Positions 44,550 to 54,113 are shown, counted from the first letter of the stretch. The stretch is DNA of 64,000 nt from Maribacter caenipelagi (GCF_004364175.1 NZ_SNZW01000019.1:48510-112509), one strand, 5' to 3'. Numbers and translations are program-made. The notes: generated by a model from the sequence alone, not told the origin.

Positions 44550-45161
44550 CTATAAATCTTCCAGAAGTAAAAGATAAAGATTTTTAGTACTACTACCATA
44601 CGTTAAAAAATCATCTGAATTTTCTTCGGTAGCTTTAAAATGTTTTAATGTAGTTATGTTGGCCGGTATTTTTTGGCCGTATTTTTTCTTAATGGTCTTT
44701 AGACCTTCACCTATAGACTCTACCAGCTGGCTGGTTGTAGCAAAAACCACAACATTACTAGGTAGTTCGTTTACTTTTTTCTCGTGTAGTTGATTAGAGC
44801 AAACCAAAATACTTCCATTTTGAGCGATTAAATGTTCACATGTTGTAAAAAAAACTTCGCTTTCACGAGCTTTATCGGTAAAAGTGATAGGTTCTTTTGA
44901 AAATTTTTGGGCTAGCCTTTCATTGAGAACAAAGAAAGGCTCACTTTCCCAATTATTTTCTGTAACAATATTTTGAATCGCTCTTGATACTTCTACATCA
45001 GAATCGCAATAAATGAACTTACCGCCATTTTGCTTGAAATGAATAGTAAATTTTTCATCAACGGGAATATTTAAATCGGGCATGTGGTCACCTCGCGTCT
45101 CCACAGTTTCTTTCGAAACCTTCTTCTTGCCACCACCAAATAAAATATCTAAAAACCCCAT
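44550..45161 (-). CDS. LUD domain protein
   Basis: 203 residues. The LUD (LutC/YkgG) fold is readable: FFVLNERLAQKF, FFTTCEHLIAQNGSILVCS, and VVFATTSQLVES. LutC-type proteins act in lactate utilisation; LutA and LutB are not present here. It lies between ftsH and cdsA in one operon. Its function in that context is unknown. Confidence 0.86.
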   Translation of the reverse strand: MGFLDILFGGGKKKVSKETVETRGDHMPDLNIPVDEKFTIHFKQNGGKFIYCDSDVEVSRAIQNIVTENNWESEPFFVLNERLAQKFSKEPITFTDKARESEVFFTTCEHLIAQNGSILVCSNQLHEKKVNELPSNVVVFATTSQLVESIGEGLKTIKKKYGQKIPANITTLKHFKATEENSDDFLTYGSSTKNLYLLLLEDL

Positions 45162-45202
45162 TTACGCTGCTGAAATAATTGCTAGTCTAAAGTACTGCAA
45201 TT

Positions 45203-47209
45203 TTATTTATTCTCTGTAATTTCTTCCTCTTCTGTTTTTGAATCTGAGTCTTTTAATTTTTCAAGATTTTTTTTATTTTCTAGAGCTAGAATATCTTTTT
45301 CAAAATTTCTTACTCCAAATATTTTTTCTAAATCTTCTTTAAAGATAACCTCTTTCTCTAATAGTCGTTCGGCCAATGTGGTTAACTTGTCCTTATTATC
45401 TGTAAGAACTTTAATGGCTCTTTGGTACTGCTCTTCTATAATTTTAGAAATTTCAGCATCTATTTTTCGAGCGGTATCTTCACTATACGGTTTTGAAAAA
45501 CCATAAGAATCCTGCCCGGCAGAATCATAATAGGTTATGTTTCCTATTTCATCATTAAGACCATAGATAGTTACCATTGCTCTCGCCTGTTTGGTTACTT
45601 TCTCTAAATCACTCAATGCACCAGTAGATATTTTATTGAAAATAACTTTTTCAGCGGCTCTACCACCCATGGTTGCACACATTTCGTCCAACATCTGTTC
45701 TGGTCTTACAATTAAACGCTCTTCTGGTAAATACCATGCAGCACCTAATGATTGTCCTCTAGGTACTATTGTCACCTTAACTAAAGGGGCAGCGTGCTCT
45801 AACATCCAACTTGTGGTTGCATGACCAGCTTCATGATATGCTATAGTTTCTTTCTCACCAGGAGTAATGATTTTATTTTTCTTTTCTAGACCTCCAACGA
45901 TTCTATCTACGGCATCTAAGAAATCTTGTTTTGTGACTGCTTTTTTCTCGTTACGTGCTGCAATTAATGCCGCTTCGTTACAAACATTTGCAATATCTGC
46001 ACCAGAGAAACCAGGCGTTTGTCTTGCCAAGAAATCTAAATCTAGAGTTTCAGCAGTTTTGATAGGCCTTAAGTGAACTTCAAATATTTCTTTACGCTCT
46101 CGAATATCTGGAAGATCCACATAAATTTGTCTGTCAAATCTACCGGCACGCATTAAGGCTTTGTCCAATACATCTGCACGGTTGGTTGCTGCAAGTACAA
46201 TAACATTTGTGTTAGTACCGAAACCATCCATCTCAGTTAATAATTGGTTCAATGTATTTTCACGCTCATCGTTAGAACCGGTAAAATTGTTTTTACCTCT
46301 AGCTCTACCAATAGCATCAATCTCATCAATAAATATAATTGCTGGCGATTTGTCTTTCGCTTGTTTAAAAAGGTCACGTACTCTAGAAGCACCAACACCT
46401 ACGAACATTTCCACGAAATCTGAACCAGATAATGAAAAGAAAGGCACTTTAGCCTCACCTGCAACGGCTTTTGCTAAAAGAGTTTTACCTGTTCCTGGAG
46501 GTCCTACTAGTAATGCTCCTTTAGGTATTTTACCACCTAATGAAGTATATTTATCTGGGTTTCTTAAGAAATCCACAATCTCTTCAACCTCTTCTTTAGC
46601 ACCTTCTAAACCAGCTACATCTTTGAAAGATGTTCTAGTATCTGTCTTTTCATCGAATAACTTAGCTTTAGACTTGCCGATGTTGAAGATTTGACCACCA
46701 GCGCCGCCGCCGCCGCCGCCGGACATTCTACGCATCAAATAAATCCAAATACCAATGATTAGTACAAATGGTAATAAGGATAGCAAGAAATCTAAAATGG
46801 CTGTAGACTCTTTACCAAATTCAACAACGGTATCTAAATTGTTTTCTTTCTTGATGTCAGTTATTTCATTTTGAAATATTTGAAGATCACCATAGTCTAG
46901 CGTATACTGTGGTAAGTTGCCGGAAGATGGAAGAAATGATTTCTCATTTACATCTTTATGTACCTCTTTTGCTATAGCTTCGTCTTTAAGAAAAACCTTT
47001 GCTTGATTGGTATTTGTAATAATTAAAATCTTCTTAACATCACCATTTCTCAGATATTGTTGTAATTCTGAAGTAGTCGTTTTATTGGTGCTAGCTAGAT
47101 CATCACTATTGAATAATTGAAATCCAATTAATAATACTGCTACTAATCCATAAATCCACCAAGAGCTAAACTTTGGTTTTTTCGGATTTGTTTTGTTTTC
47201 TTTTGCCAT
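45203..47209 (-). CDS. ftsH: ATP-dependent zinc metalloprotease FtsH
   Basis: 668 residues. Two membrane helices (about 17-32 and 137-158) enclose a periplasmic part. Walker A GPPGTGKT at 236-243, second region IIFIDEIDAIG, arginine-finger stretch, and the zinc site HEAGH at 459-463. It degrades misfolded membrane proteins and regulators. A glycine run at 164-172 after the second helix is encoded by a GCC repeat. It is the second gene of the operon beginning with rsfS. Confidence 0.97.
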   Translation of the reverse strand: MAKENKTNPKKPKFSSWWIYGLVAVLLIGFQLFNSDDLASTNKTTTSELQQYLRNGDVKKILIITNTNQAKVFLKDEAIAKEVHKDVNEKSFLPSSGNLPQYTLDYGDLQIFQNEITDIKKENNLDTVVEFGKESTAILDFLLSLLPFVLIIGIWIYLMRRMSGGGGGGAGGQIFNIGKSKAKLFDEKTDTRTSFKDVAGLEGAKEEVEEIVDFLRNPDKYTSLGGKIPKGALLVGPPGTGKTLLAKAVAGEAKVPFFSLSGSDFVEMFVGVGASRVRDLFKQAKDKSPAIIFIDEIDAIGRARGKNNFTGSNDERENTLNQLLTEMDGFGTNTNVIVLAATNRADVLDKALMRAGRFDRQIYVDLPDIRERKEIFEVHLRPIKTAETLDLDFLARQTPGFSGADIANVCNEAALIAARNEKKAVTKQDFLDAVDRIVGGLEKKNKIITPGEKETIAYHEAGHATTSWMLEHAAPLVKVTIVPRGQSLGAAWYLPEERLIVRPEQMLDEMCATMGGRAAEKVIFNKISTGALSDLEKVTKQARAMVTIYGLNDEIGNITYYDSAGQDSYGFSKPYSEDTARKIDAEISKIIEEQYQRAIKVLTDNKDKLTTLAERLLEKEVIFKEDLEKIFGVRNFEKDILALENKKNLEKLKDSDSKTEEEEITENK
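46703..46720. repeat. (GCC)6 microsatellite inside ftsH
   Basis: Six GCC units on the plus strand encode the glycine run (residues 164-169) of FtsH. It is GC-only in an AT-rich region and could slip in steps of one residue. Confidence 0.85.
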
Positions 47210-47221
47210 TTTATTTTTTTA

Positions 47222-47596
47222 TTAGTTTACGCTACTCTCTATGGTTGTGAATTTTGCATCTCCCCACAAACCTTCTATATCATAAAATTCTCGTACTTGC
47301 TTTTGGAATACATGAACTACTACATTTACATAGTCCATTAATACCCATTCGGCATTGTCTTCGCCTTCTACGTGCCAAGGTTTATCTTGAATCGCTTTAC
47401 TTACTGTTTTTTGGATAGAACCTACAATAGCATTAACATGCGTATTTGAAGTACCGTTACAAACTATGAAGTAATCGCAAACGGTATTCTCAATTTCTCT
47501 TAAATCTAATAGGTTGATGTTATGACCTTTTACTTCGTCAATTCCCTGAATTATTAATGCAATTAACTCATCTTTGCTAGTTTTACTTTCCTGCAT
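47222..47596 (-). CDS. rsfS: Ribosomal silencing factor RsfS
   Basis: 124 residues, family-typical. DYFIVCNGTSNTHVNAIVGSI and EGEDNAEWVLMDYVNVVVHVF with DIEGLWGDA at the end define RsfS/DUF143. It binds ribosomal protein uL14 and blocks subunit joining when nutrients are low. First gene of the rsfS-ftsH-LUD-cdsA-psd-ACBP operon. Confidence 0.95.
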   Translation of the reverse strand: MQESKTSKDELIALIIQGIDEVKGHNINLLDLREIENTVCDYFIVCNGTSNTHVNAIVGSIQKTVSKAIQDKPWHVEGEDNAEWVLMDYVNVVVHVFQKQVREFYDIEGLWGDAKFTTIESSVN

Positions 47597-47615
47597 TCAA
47601 AAATTTTAGTTTTTA

Positions 47616-47623
47616 CAAAGTTA
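47616..47623 (-). promoter_or_regulatory. -7 promoter element (TAACTTTG) of the rsfS-ftsH operon
   Basis: Exact TAnnTTTG on the minus strand, 19 bases before the rsfS ATG at 47596. Confidence 0.5.
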
Positions 47624-47689
47624 TTATTTTTTTGTTCTTTTAGGACTAGTTTTTAACAATACATTAAACATTCACAATAAGAACGGTAA

Positions 47690-48421
47690 ATGCAAATAAT
47701 CAAACTTGATGCCACGCAATCTACAAACACCTATTTAAAAGAGTTGTTGTTTGAAAAAGAATTGGAAGATTTTACCATAATAACAACTAAAAATCAAACT
47801 TCTGGTAGGGGTCAAATGAATGCGAAATGGGAATCTGAATCAGGTAAAAATCTAGCATTCAGTATGTTGAAGCACAATATTGACGTGCCTATTAAAGAAG
47901 TTTTTTTAGTCAGTGTCTCTGTATCCCTTGCGATAATAGATAGTTTAAAACGTTTAGGAATACCAAATTTAAGTATAAAGTGGCCTAACGACATTCTGTC
48001 AGGTAATCATAAAATAGGAGGTATTCTTATCGAAAATATTTTGTCTGGTTCTAAAATAAAACGAAGTATAATTGGTTTTGGGTTGAATGTGAATCAAGAA
48101 GTGTTCAAAAAAGCACCACATGCGTCTTCATTAAAAAATATTATGGGTACTGATTTTGATCTTGATTTGGTGTTTTATTCTTTAATAGAACAATTAAATA
48201 TCTATTTAAATAAGCCTATTCAATCTTTAGAGAATGAATTGTACAATCAATATCATTCTCTATTATTTAAAATAGGGGAGATGAGTACTTTTAAGAACCA
48301 ACATAATAAACTATTCACTGGCACAATAAAAAAAGTCTCTAATAGTGGCAAGCTTATAGTGAAAGATGAAAATGGTGATTTTCAAGAATATGGATTGAAA
48401 GAAATACAGTTGATGTATTAG
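47690..48421 (+). CDS. birA: Biotin-[acetyl-CoA-carboxylase] ligase
   Basis: 243 residues. TKNQTSGRGQMNAKWESES and SIKWPNDILSGNHKIGGIL with a KIKRSIIGFGLNVN stretch mark the biotin ligase, which attaches biotin to acetyl-CoA carboxylase. It has no N-terminal DNA-binding helix-turn-helix, so it is the enzyme without the repressor function. It overlaps the convergent SRPBCC gene by 4 bases. Confidence 0.95.
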   Translation: MQIIKLDATQSTNTYLKELLFEKELEDFTIITTKNQTSGRGQMNAKWESESGKNLAFSMLKHNIDVPIKEVFLVSVSVSLAIIDSLKRLGIPNLSIKWPNDILSGNHKIGGILIENILSGSKIKRSIIGFGLNVNQEVFKKAPHASSLKNIMGTDFDLDLVFYSLIEQLNIYLNKPIQSLENELYNQYHSLLFKIGEMSTFKNQHNKLFTGTIKKVSNSGKLIVKDENGDFQEYGLKEIQLMY

Positions 48422-48810
48422 ACTGTACCCAAATTCGTTGATAAAGTATTGATGAAATTGGTGATAGGCTTTTTGATCATCATCGCCATCATGGCATTGA
48501 ATTCACCTTTAAAACTTAAAACAACCTCACTTATACCACTTTCAATTTCTGTAATATCTGCAGTTAATGTAAATGGTAGTTTTTCGCTGGCAGCACCCAA
48601 TATTATTTGATTAAATGGTGTCTGTTCTTTTTTCTCTAAAACAATTTCTGGCATTCCTTTTAAAGCAAAAAGAAATCTATTTTCGTTTAAAACTTCAAAT
48701 TTGTCAATATTCTCTGGCATTAACTGTCTAAAATTAGGCAGGTCATTCAAAAAGTTAAAAGTATCTTCAGTGCTTTTAGATACTTGTGTCTTTGGTGTTT
48801 CTATTAACAT
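48418..48810 (-). CDS. SRPBCC family protein
   Basis: 130 residues. The START/Bet v 1-like (SRPBCC) fold is suggested by the strand-helix pattern of VSKSTEDTFNFLNDLPNFRQLMP and FSLKGEF-like C-terminal beta strands (VVLSFKGEFNAMMAMM). It would bind a small hydrophobic ligand. It is two bases after pyrE and convergent to birA. Confidence 0.82.
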   Translation of the reverse strand: MLIETPKTQVSKSTEDTFNFLNDLPNFRQLMPENIDKFEVLNENRFLFALKGMPEIVLEKKEQTPFNQIILGAASEKLPFTLTADITEIESGISEVVLSFKGEFNAMMAMMIKKPITNFINTLSTNLGTV

Positions 48811-48812
48811 AG

Positions 48813-49457
48813 TTATTTATTTGTCCATTTTGAAGGATCTTTCCTCCATTCCATTAATGTAATTAACTGCTCTTCTTTTACATAACCTGTATCAGATGCT
48901 TGTTCGATAAGATATTCGTAGCTACTTAAAGTATGTAGTTCGGTATTTTTTTCTTTAAAGTTATTTGCGGCGGTTTCAAAACCGTAAGTAAAAACGGCTA
49001 ACATGCCTTTTACATTCGCGTCAATAGCTCTTAAGGCGTCTACAGCGTTTAAACTACTTTTTCCGGTACTGATCAAGTCTTCTATGACAACAACCGTTTG
49101 GTGTGCTTCTAAATGGCCTTCTATCTGATTTTGGCGACCATGAGATTTTGGTTCAGGTCTTACATATACGAAGGGTAAATTAAGTTTATCGGCTACTAAA
49201 GCTCCTATTCCTATTGCTCCTGTAGCGACCCCAACGATACAATCGGGCTTGCCATAAAGTTGCTCTACTTGCTTTGCCATTTCATCGCGAATATAGTTTC
49301 TGATGATAGGATAAGAGAGTAATATTCTATTGTCGCAATATATTGGAGATTTCCAACCCGAAGCCCATGTAAAAGGATTTTCGGGTTTCAATTTTATTGC
49401 ATTAATTTGCAAGAGAAGCTCTGCTGTTTTTTTTGCAGTGTTTTTGTCTAAAACCAT
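48813..49457 (-). CDS. pyrE: Orotate phosphoribosyltransferase
   Basis: 214 residues. It makes OMP from orotate and PRPP in pyrimidine synthesis. The PRPP-binding loop is TVVVIEDLISTGKSSLNAV (catalytic Asp/Glu pair) and orotate-side residues sit in FTWASGWKSPIYCDNR. The start at 49457 is only 8 bases from the start of the divergent NUDIX gene; its -7 box lies inside the NUDIX start region. Confidence 0.96.
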   Translation of the reverse strand: MVLDKNTAKKTAELLLQINAIKLKPENPFTWASGWKSPIYCDNRILLSYPIIRNYIRDEMAKQVEQLYGKPDCIVGVATGAIGIGALVADKLNLPFVYVRPEPKSHGRQNQIEGHLEAHQTVVVIEDLISTGKSSLNAVDALRAIDANVKGMLAVFTYGFETAANNFKEKNTELHTLSSYEYLIEQASDTGYVKEEQLITLMEWRKDPSKWTNK

Positions 49458-49461
49458 GACG

Positions 49462-49469
49462 CAAATGTA
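49462..49469 (-). promoter_or_regulatory. -7 promoter element (TACATTTG) for pyrE
   Basis: Exact TAnnTTTG on the minus strand, 4 bases before the pyrE ATG at 49457 and overlapping the NUDIX start codon. Implies a leaderless or nearly leaderless pyrE mRNA. Confidence 0.5.
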
Positions 49470-50055
49470 TAAAGTTTTTGTTAATGAATTGCCTTTGATT
49501 TTGACAAATAAACTCTCTGATACTACAAATGGGGAGTATTTTTCGTTAAATCAAGAATCTATACAAGAGGCAATAAGTTCATTGAGGAAGGGGAAGTTGG
49601 AAGAAGCGTTTATTTATCATCCTAATCACGACGAAATTTTAAAGAAGTTCACAAAAGAAATTCCTTTAGTAATTGCTGGTGGCGGTGTGGTGAAAAATAA
49701 GGAAGGAAAAGTACTTTTTATCTATAGAAATGATAAATGGGATTTGCCAAAAGGTAAGTTAGATAAGGGTGAGTCAATAGAAGAATGTGCCATTCGAGAG
49801 GTTGAGGAAGAAACAGGTGTTAGGGATCTTGTTATTGATAATTATATACGCACCACTTATCACATTTTTAAACGTAACGGTGTCAATAAATTGAAGCAAG
49901 TATATTGGTACGCCATGAGCACCGATTTTGAAGGTAAATTAAAACCTGAAAAAAAGGAGGGCATATATAAAGTAAAATGGAAAGGATCCGCTAAAATTCA
50001 AAGGGCGCTTGAGAATTCTTACGTAAATATTAAAATTTTATTTGGGGAAGATTAG
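49465..50055 (+). CDS. NUDIX hydrolase
   Basis: 196 residues from ATG 49465 (another ATG at 49456 overlaps the pyrE start; longer frames run antisense through pyrE). The NUDIX box is GKLDKGESIEECAIREVEEE in the middle. The N-terminal 60 residues are an extra domain (FVNELPLILTNKLSDT). NUDIX enzymes cut nucleoside diphosphates linked to other groups; substrate unknown. It is divergent from pyrE, and has few bases for its own promoter. Confidence 0.9.
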   Translation: MYKVFVNELPLILTNKLSDTTNGEYFSLNQESIQEAISSLRKGKLEEAFIYHPNHDEILKKFTKEIPLVIAGGGVVKNKEGKVLFIYRNDKWDLPKGKLDKGESIEECAIREVEEETGVRDLVIDNYIRTTYHIFKRNGVNKLKQVYWYAMSTDFEGKLKPEKKEGIYKVKWKGSAKIQRALENSYVNIKILFGED

Positions 50056-50058
50056 GTT

Positions 50059-51801
50059 TTATTTTTTAATTCTATATACCGGATATTGTAAATGTGCTTT
50101 TTCATAAAGATCACTTTGCTTAAAAAGCCAATCTAATTGTTTGTACCAATTTTCATTGAAATCTGAATCTAGCATTTTTTTATCCTCAAACTTTGCTTTA
50201 AGTATAGAATCATTTTCTAACATTTTTAATGCGGTATCTTCAAACACATAAGGTGAAAATCCTTCTTTTTGCTGCAGTATAGTGTCAAAGAAATTCCAAT
50301 TAAAAAATGAATCAAATGCAGCGGGTTCTAATGTTTCTAAAAGATATCTAAAACCTGGTTGATTAGTAGGTATTATAAGATCACCTGCATGAAATTCTTT
50401 ATTGTCATCTGTGACGTTTACGGTTGTATTATAATGCGGGTAGTGTCCTTCATAGGGTGATGTATAGGTTTGGTAATCGTTAATTTTATAAGATTCTACG
50501 GTAATTATCGAATCTTTCTGAAGTGTCGTATATATAATCTTATTTAAATCTATTTTTTCAATTACATTTCTCCATTGTGCACCTAATATATATGCATTCG
50601 GAATTTTAACCGAGTCTGCTGGCGTATAAAAATCTTGATAAGCTACTTCAGTTTCAGTAGGTATTTCTCGGTTGTATTTTAGTCTTTTTAAACCGGTAAC
50701 CTCACTAATAATAGTATCAGCCTTAAAACCCTTGAAAATATAATTGGAAACTTTGGTGGTATCAATAGTCCAAGCAGTGGTGTAATATTCCTTTTCGTTA
50801 TAAAATGATAAAGCGGAATCTCGTAGATTTCTAATTTTATTGCCGTCTTTTTCAACTATGGCTATCATTTTTCGCATCAATTCATAAGTGCCCGTTACAC
50901 GCTTTTCATATGGTTTTAACATATGTGTTTCGACCATCATACCTACAGTATTGAACAGTGTTGTGTAACCGGTAGAATATCTTGGATAATCTAAAAATTG
51001 TTGAAACCCTTTTTCTGGTGGGGAATTGAATACGTTTACATATGGTGTAATATCCCAATTAGATTTTGCTAACGAATCTTGTAATTGAGGCATCAAAGAA
51101 TCATGAATATATTCACCTAATTCGCCTCCTAGTTTATTATGCTGTGTAAAAAGATGCGTTAAGGTGTATTGGTAATCGGCACCATTACTAACATGGTTAT
51201 CAATAAATACATCAGGATTAATAAGATGAAATATCTCTGCAAAAGTTGCAGCATTCTTGGTGTCGCCTTTAATAAAATCTCTATTTAAATCGTAGTTTTT
51301 GGCATTGCCTCTAAAACCATATTCAAGTGGTCCGTTTTGGTTGGCCCTTGATGTACTGTTTCTGTTTAATGCACCACCAATGTTATAAATAGGTATGGTA
51401 GCAATTATTGTTTCTTTAGGAGTTTCAATGTTATTGCTTGCTAAATCGCGAAAAAGCAACATTGTAGCATCGATACCATCACTTTCACCTGGGTGAATAC
51501 CATTGTTAATCAACATCATGGTATTATTCTCACCTAATTTATTAAAATCAAAATCACCTACAGCACTATAGGTAACTACGTGTAATGGTTTACCACTATC
51601 GGTTGTGCCAATGGTCTGTATGTTTATTGTAGAAAACTCTTTCGATAGTTTTAAATAAAAATCGATTACCTGGTCATATGTAGCAGTTTCTACCTTGTTC
51701 GAATTTTCAAAAGGAGTGGGGAAATCGGTCTTGGTATCTTCAACTTTACTTTCACAGGAGAAAATTAACAGCGCTAAAAATAGTAAAAAAATATTTTTCA
51801 T
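50059..51801 (-). CDS. M14 family zinc carboxypeptidase, lipoprotein
   Basis: 580 residues from ATG 51801. Lipoprotein signal with Cys17 in LLIFSCES. The M14 zinc site: IHPGESDGIDATMLL (His and Glu) and FIDNHVSNGAD (His). It trims C-terminal residues of peptides, probably at the outer membrane. The C-terminal part (about 400-580) has no recognised domain. Convergent to the NUDIX gene by 3 bases. Confidence 0.9.
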   Translation of the reverse strand: MKNIFLLFLALLIFSCESKVEDTKTDFPTPFENSNKVETATYDQVIDFYLKLSKEFSTINIQTIGTTDSGKPLHVVTYSAVGDFDFNKLGENNTMMLINNGIHPGESDGIDATMLLFRDLASNNIETPKETIIATIPIYNIGGALNRNSTSRANQNGPLEYGFRGNAKNYDLNRDFIKGDTKNAATFAEIFHLINPDVFIDNHVSNGADYQYTLTHLFTQHNKLGGELGEYIHDSLMPQLQDSLAKSNWDITPYVNVFNSPPEKGFQQFLDYPRYSTGYTTLFNTVGMMVETHMLKPYEKRVTGTYELMRKMIAIVEKDGNKIRNLRDSALSFYNEKEYYTTAWTIDTTKVSNYIFKGFKADTIISEVTGLKRLKYNREIPTETEVAYQDFYTPADSVKIPNAYILGAQWRNVIEKIDLNKIIYTTLQKDSIITVESYKINDYQTYTSPYEGHYPHYNTTVNVTDDNKEFHAGDLIIPTNQPGFRYLLETLEPAAFDSFFNWNFFDTILQQKEGFSPYVFEDTALKMLENDSILKAKFEDKKMLDSDFNENWYKQLDWLFKQSDLYEKAHLQYPVYRIKK

Positions 51802-51868
51802 GTACAAACAATTTAAGAGGTGATTAGAACCGATAATTGATTGTAAAAATAGCGATTACTTCATTGTT

Positions 51869-52273
51869 TTAAGCCAGTTGGGTAATTTCTGTTATTTTAT
51901 TTCTGTCAATTGGTTTTTGATTAAAAGTTATTAAATGGTGGCTTTTGTCTTTATAATGTTCCCATTGCTGTTTATCTCGCGGGTCAATGGAAGATGTTAC
52001 TATATTTATTCTAATCTTATTGGTAATCGGAAGCTCAATAAAAGCCTCTAGAAATTCCCATCCATCCATTATAGGCATGTTGATGTCTAAAAAGATAATC
52101 TGCGGAATTTGCTGATTGTTATTAAAGAAATTGGTCAGAGCGTCCAATGCAATTTTTCCATTGGCATAAGACTCTATTGAATTACATTCAATACTTGTAG
52201 ATATTAATTTACGTAAGCCGAACACCGTAATGGCGTCGTCATCAATAATAGTGATGTCACTAATTTTTTTCAT
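51869..52273 (-). CDS. Single-domain response regulator
   Basis: 134 residues, receiver only. ITIIDDDAITVFGLR (acidic pocket), phospho-Asp in IIFLDINMPIMDG, and Lys in FNQKPID. No output domain, as in Rcp1-type regulators. It overlaps the end of the upstream kinase gene by 14 bases, so it is probably its partner. Confidence 0.92.
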   Translation of the reverse strand: MKKISDITIIDDDAITVFGLRKLISTSIECNSIESYANGKIALDALTNFFNNNQQIPQIIFLDINMPIMDGWEFLEAFIELPITNKIRINIVTSSIDPRDKQQWEHYKDKSHHLITFNQKPIDRNKITEITQLA

Positions 52274-54113
52274 TAAAGAAAATTTTAAATTCTGTTCCTT
52301 TTCCTACTTTACTAGTTACCTCAACCTTGCCGTTCATAGCATCAATTTGATTTTTTGTTAAGTACAAGCCGATACCTCTAGCGTCTGTATGGTCGTGGAA
52401 TGTTTTGTACATGCCAAAAAGTTTTTCGCCATATTTATCCAAATCAATACCTAGACCATTATCTTTTATAGTTAAAATAGCATAATTGCCTTTTTTTTCT
52501 GCACTCAACGATACATATGAATCTCTATTTGGATGTTTGTATTTTACCGCATTTGTGATAAAGTTGGTAAGTATACTATCTAAATATGCAGGTACCGACT
52601 TTACTATAAAATTTTCTGGTATTTTGTTTTCTAATGTCGCTTTATTGTCTAAGATGAAAGGTGAAAGATTTTGGCATGCATCTTCTACCTTTTCATTTAA
52701 ACTTATTTCTTTAATTTCAATATTTGTATTCGTATTTATTGAAACTACCTCGTTTAAGTTATCTAAAGTTTCTAATAAATTATTAGAAGCTTTAGTTAGC
52801 ATAGCAACTATGCTTTTCTTCTCATCTTCATCTTTTTCACTTTCTAAAAAGTTTAATAACATGGAGAAATTTGCAGAGTGAGAACGCAAATTATGCGAAA
52901 CAATGTGTGCAAAGTTTAAAAGTTTTTTATTTTGAACCGATGCAATATTAATAATATTTCTAAGCTCTTTCTCTTTTTCCTTAAGTTTAGATATATCTAG
53001 ACTAATACCCACAAGTCCATATGCAATACCCTTACCATTTAGCAATGGTATTTTAGAGCTTAGAAATGAAGTCTGCTTGCCATCTAATCTAGTATTGACC
53101 GTTTCTTTTGCTATTACCGGTTTTAAAGTTTTCATTACTCTTAAATCTTCAGCTCTAGATTTTTCAGCTGATTCGGAAGGGTAAAGTTCAAAATCGTTTT
53201 TGCCTAAAATTTCTTTTGGGTCGTTAACCCCTAAATATTCGCACTCTGCTTTATTTATAAGAACCTTTCTTGATTCCGTATCTTTTATATAAACATTTAC
53301 AGGTAAATTATCTATTAAGGTTCTAAGTAATTTTTCGTTATTTATAATTTTAATATCAGCTTCAACTTGCTCGTGAATGTCTTGAAAAGTACCTATTAGA
53401 CCTACCATTTTACCTTTATTATAAATAGGTTTTCCGCCGGCCATTACCCACTTTTCTTTGCCTGTTGCCGTTATAATTTGCAGCTTTAAATTGCTCCAAG
53501 GTTTACCTTTATCTTGCGCTTCAAAAAGCGCCATTGATATAGTATTTCTACTATGCCCTTCTTTATAATAAAAAAGTGCAGTTTCAATATTGGGTTTAAA
53601 ATCAGGTGATACCTCGTGAATGGATTTTGTTGTAGTACACCAAAATAGCTGGTTGTCTTCCATATTAAATTCCCACCTGCCAATTTTGGTAATTTCCGTT
53701 TGTTGTTGTAAGAGTAATTCTTTCTTATTAAGTTCTAGTTCATTATTAACAGCATCGGTAATATTATTTAATTGAATAATTGCTCCAACAATATTCTCAT
53801 TAGCGTCATACCATGGGGCATTCGTCCACTCGAACCAAATGTCTTGACCTTTGGTATCAATGGTTTTATGTATGCCCATAGGCTGAGGATTTCCTTTAAA
53901 ACAATTCTCTAATACCATTTTCCATTTATGGCTTAAATTTGGAAAAACCGCAAATAAACTGTTTGATTTGTTAGACTCTTCATTTTCATTAAAAATACTC
54001 GTCCACTTGTCAGATGTCTGAACAATGTTATAATTTGTGTCTACAAAAGCGGTTGGTGTTGGCAATTGTCTAATTATAAACGAGGTATTAGATATTAGGG
54101 GAACTTTTATCAT
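52260..54113 (-). CDS. PAS-domain sensor histidine kinase (paralog 1)
   Basis: 617 residues from ATG 54113; longer starts at 54164 (ATG) or 54185 (TTG) are possible. Three PAS-like domains, for example FVDTNYNIVQTSDKW and SIHEVSPDFKPNIETAL, then VYIKDTESRKVLINKAECEYLG. The H-box is FAHIVSHNLRSHSANF, and ATPase residues are AVKYKHPNRDSYVSL, DNGLGID. It lacks a membrane helix, so likely cytosolic. Paralog of the next gene; its partner is the single-domain regulator. Confidence 0.9.
   Translation of the reverse strand: MIKVPLISNTSFIIRQLPTPTAFVDTNYNIVQTSDKWTSIFNENEESNKSNSLFAVFPNLSHKWKMVLENCFKGNPQPMGIHKTIDTKGQDIWFEWTNAPWYDANENIVGAIIQLNNITDAVNNELELNKKELLLQQQTEITKIGRWEFNMEDNQLFWCTTTKSIHEVSPDFKPNIETALFYYKEGHSRNTISMALFEAQDKGKPWSNLKLQIITATGKEKWVMAGGKPIYNKGKMVGLIGTFQDIHEQVEADIKIINNEKLLRTLIDNLPVNVYIKDTESRKVLINKAECEYLGVNDPKEILGKNDFELYPSESAEKSRAEDLRVMKTLKPVIAKETVNTRLDGKQTSFLSSKIPLLNGKGIAYGLVGISLDISKLKEKEKELRNIINIASVQNKKLLNFAHIVSHNLRSHSANFSMLLNFLESEKDEDEKKSIVAMLTKASNNLLETLDNLNEVVSINTNTNIEIKEISLNEKVEDACQNLSPFILDNKATLENKIPENFIVKSVPAYLDSILTNFITNAVKYKHPNRDSYVSLSAEKKGNYAILTIKDNGLGIDLDKYGEKLFGMYKTFHDHTDARGIGLYLTKNQIDAMNGKVEVTSKVGKGTEFKIFFNEKN

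Noticed and set aside
49330-49464. Long N-terminal extension of the NUDIX protein
   Set aside because: It runs antisense through pyrE, and a normal ATG is available at 49465.
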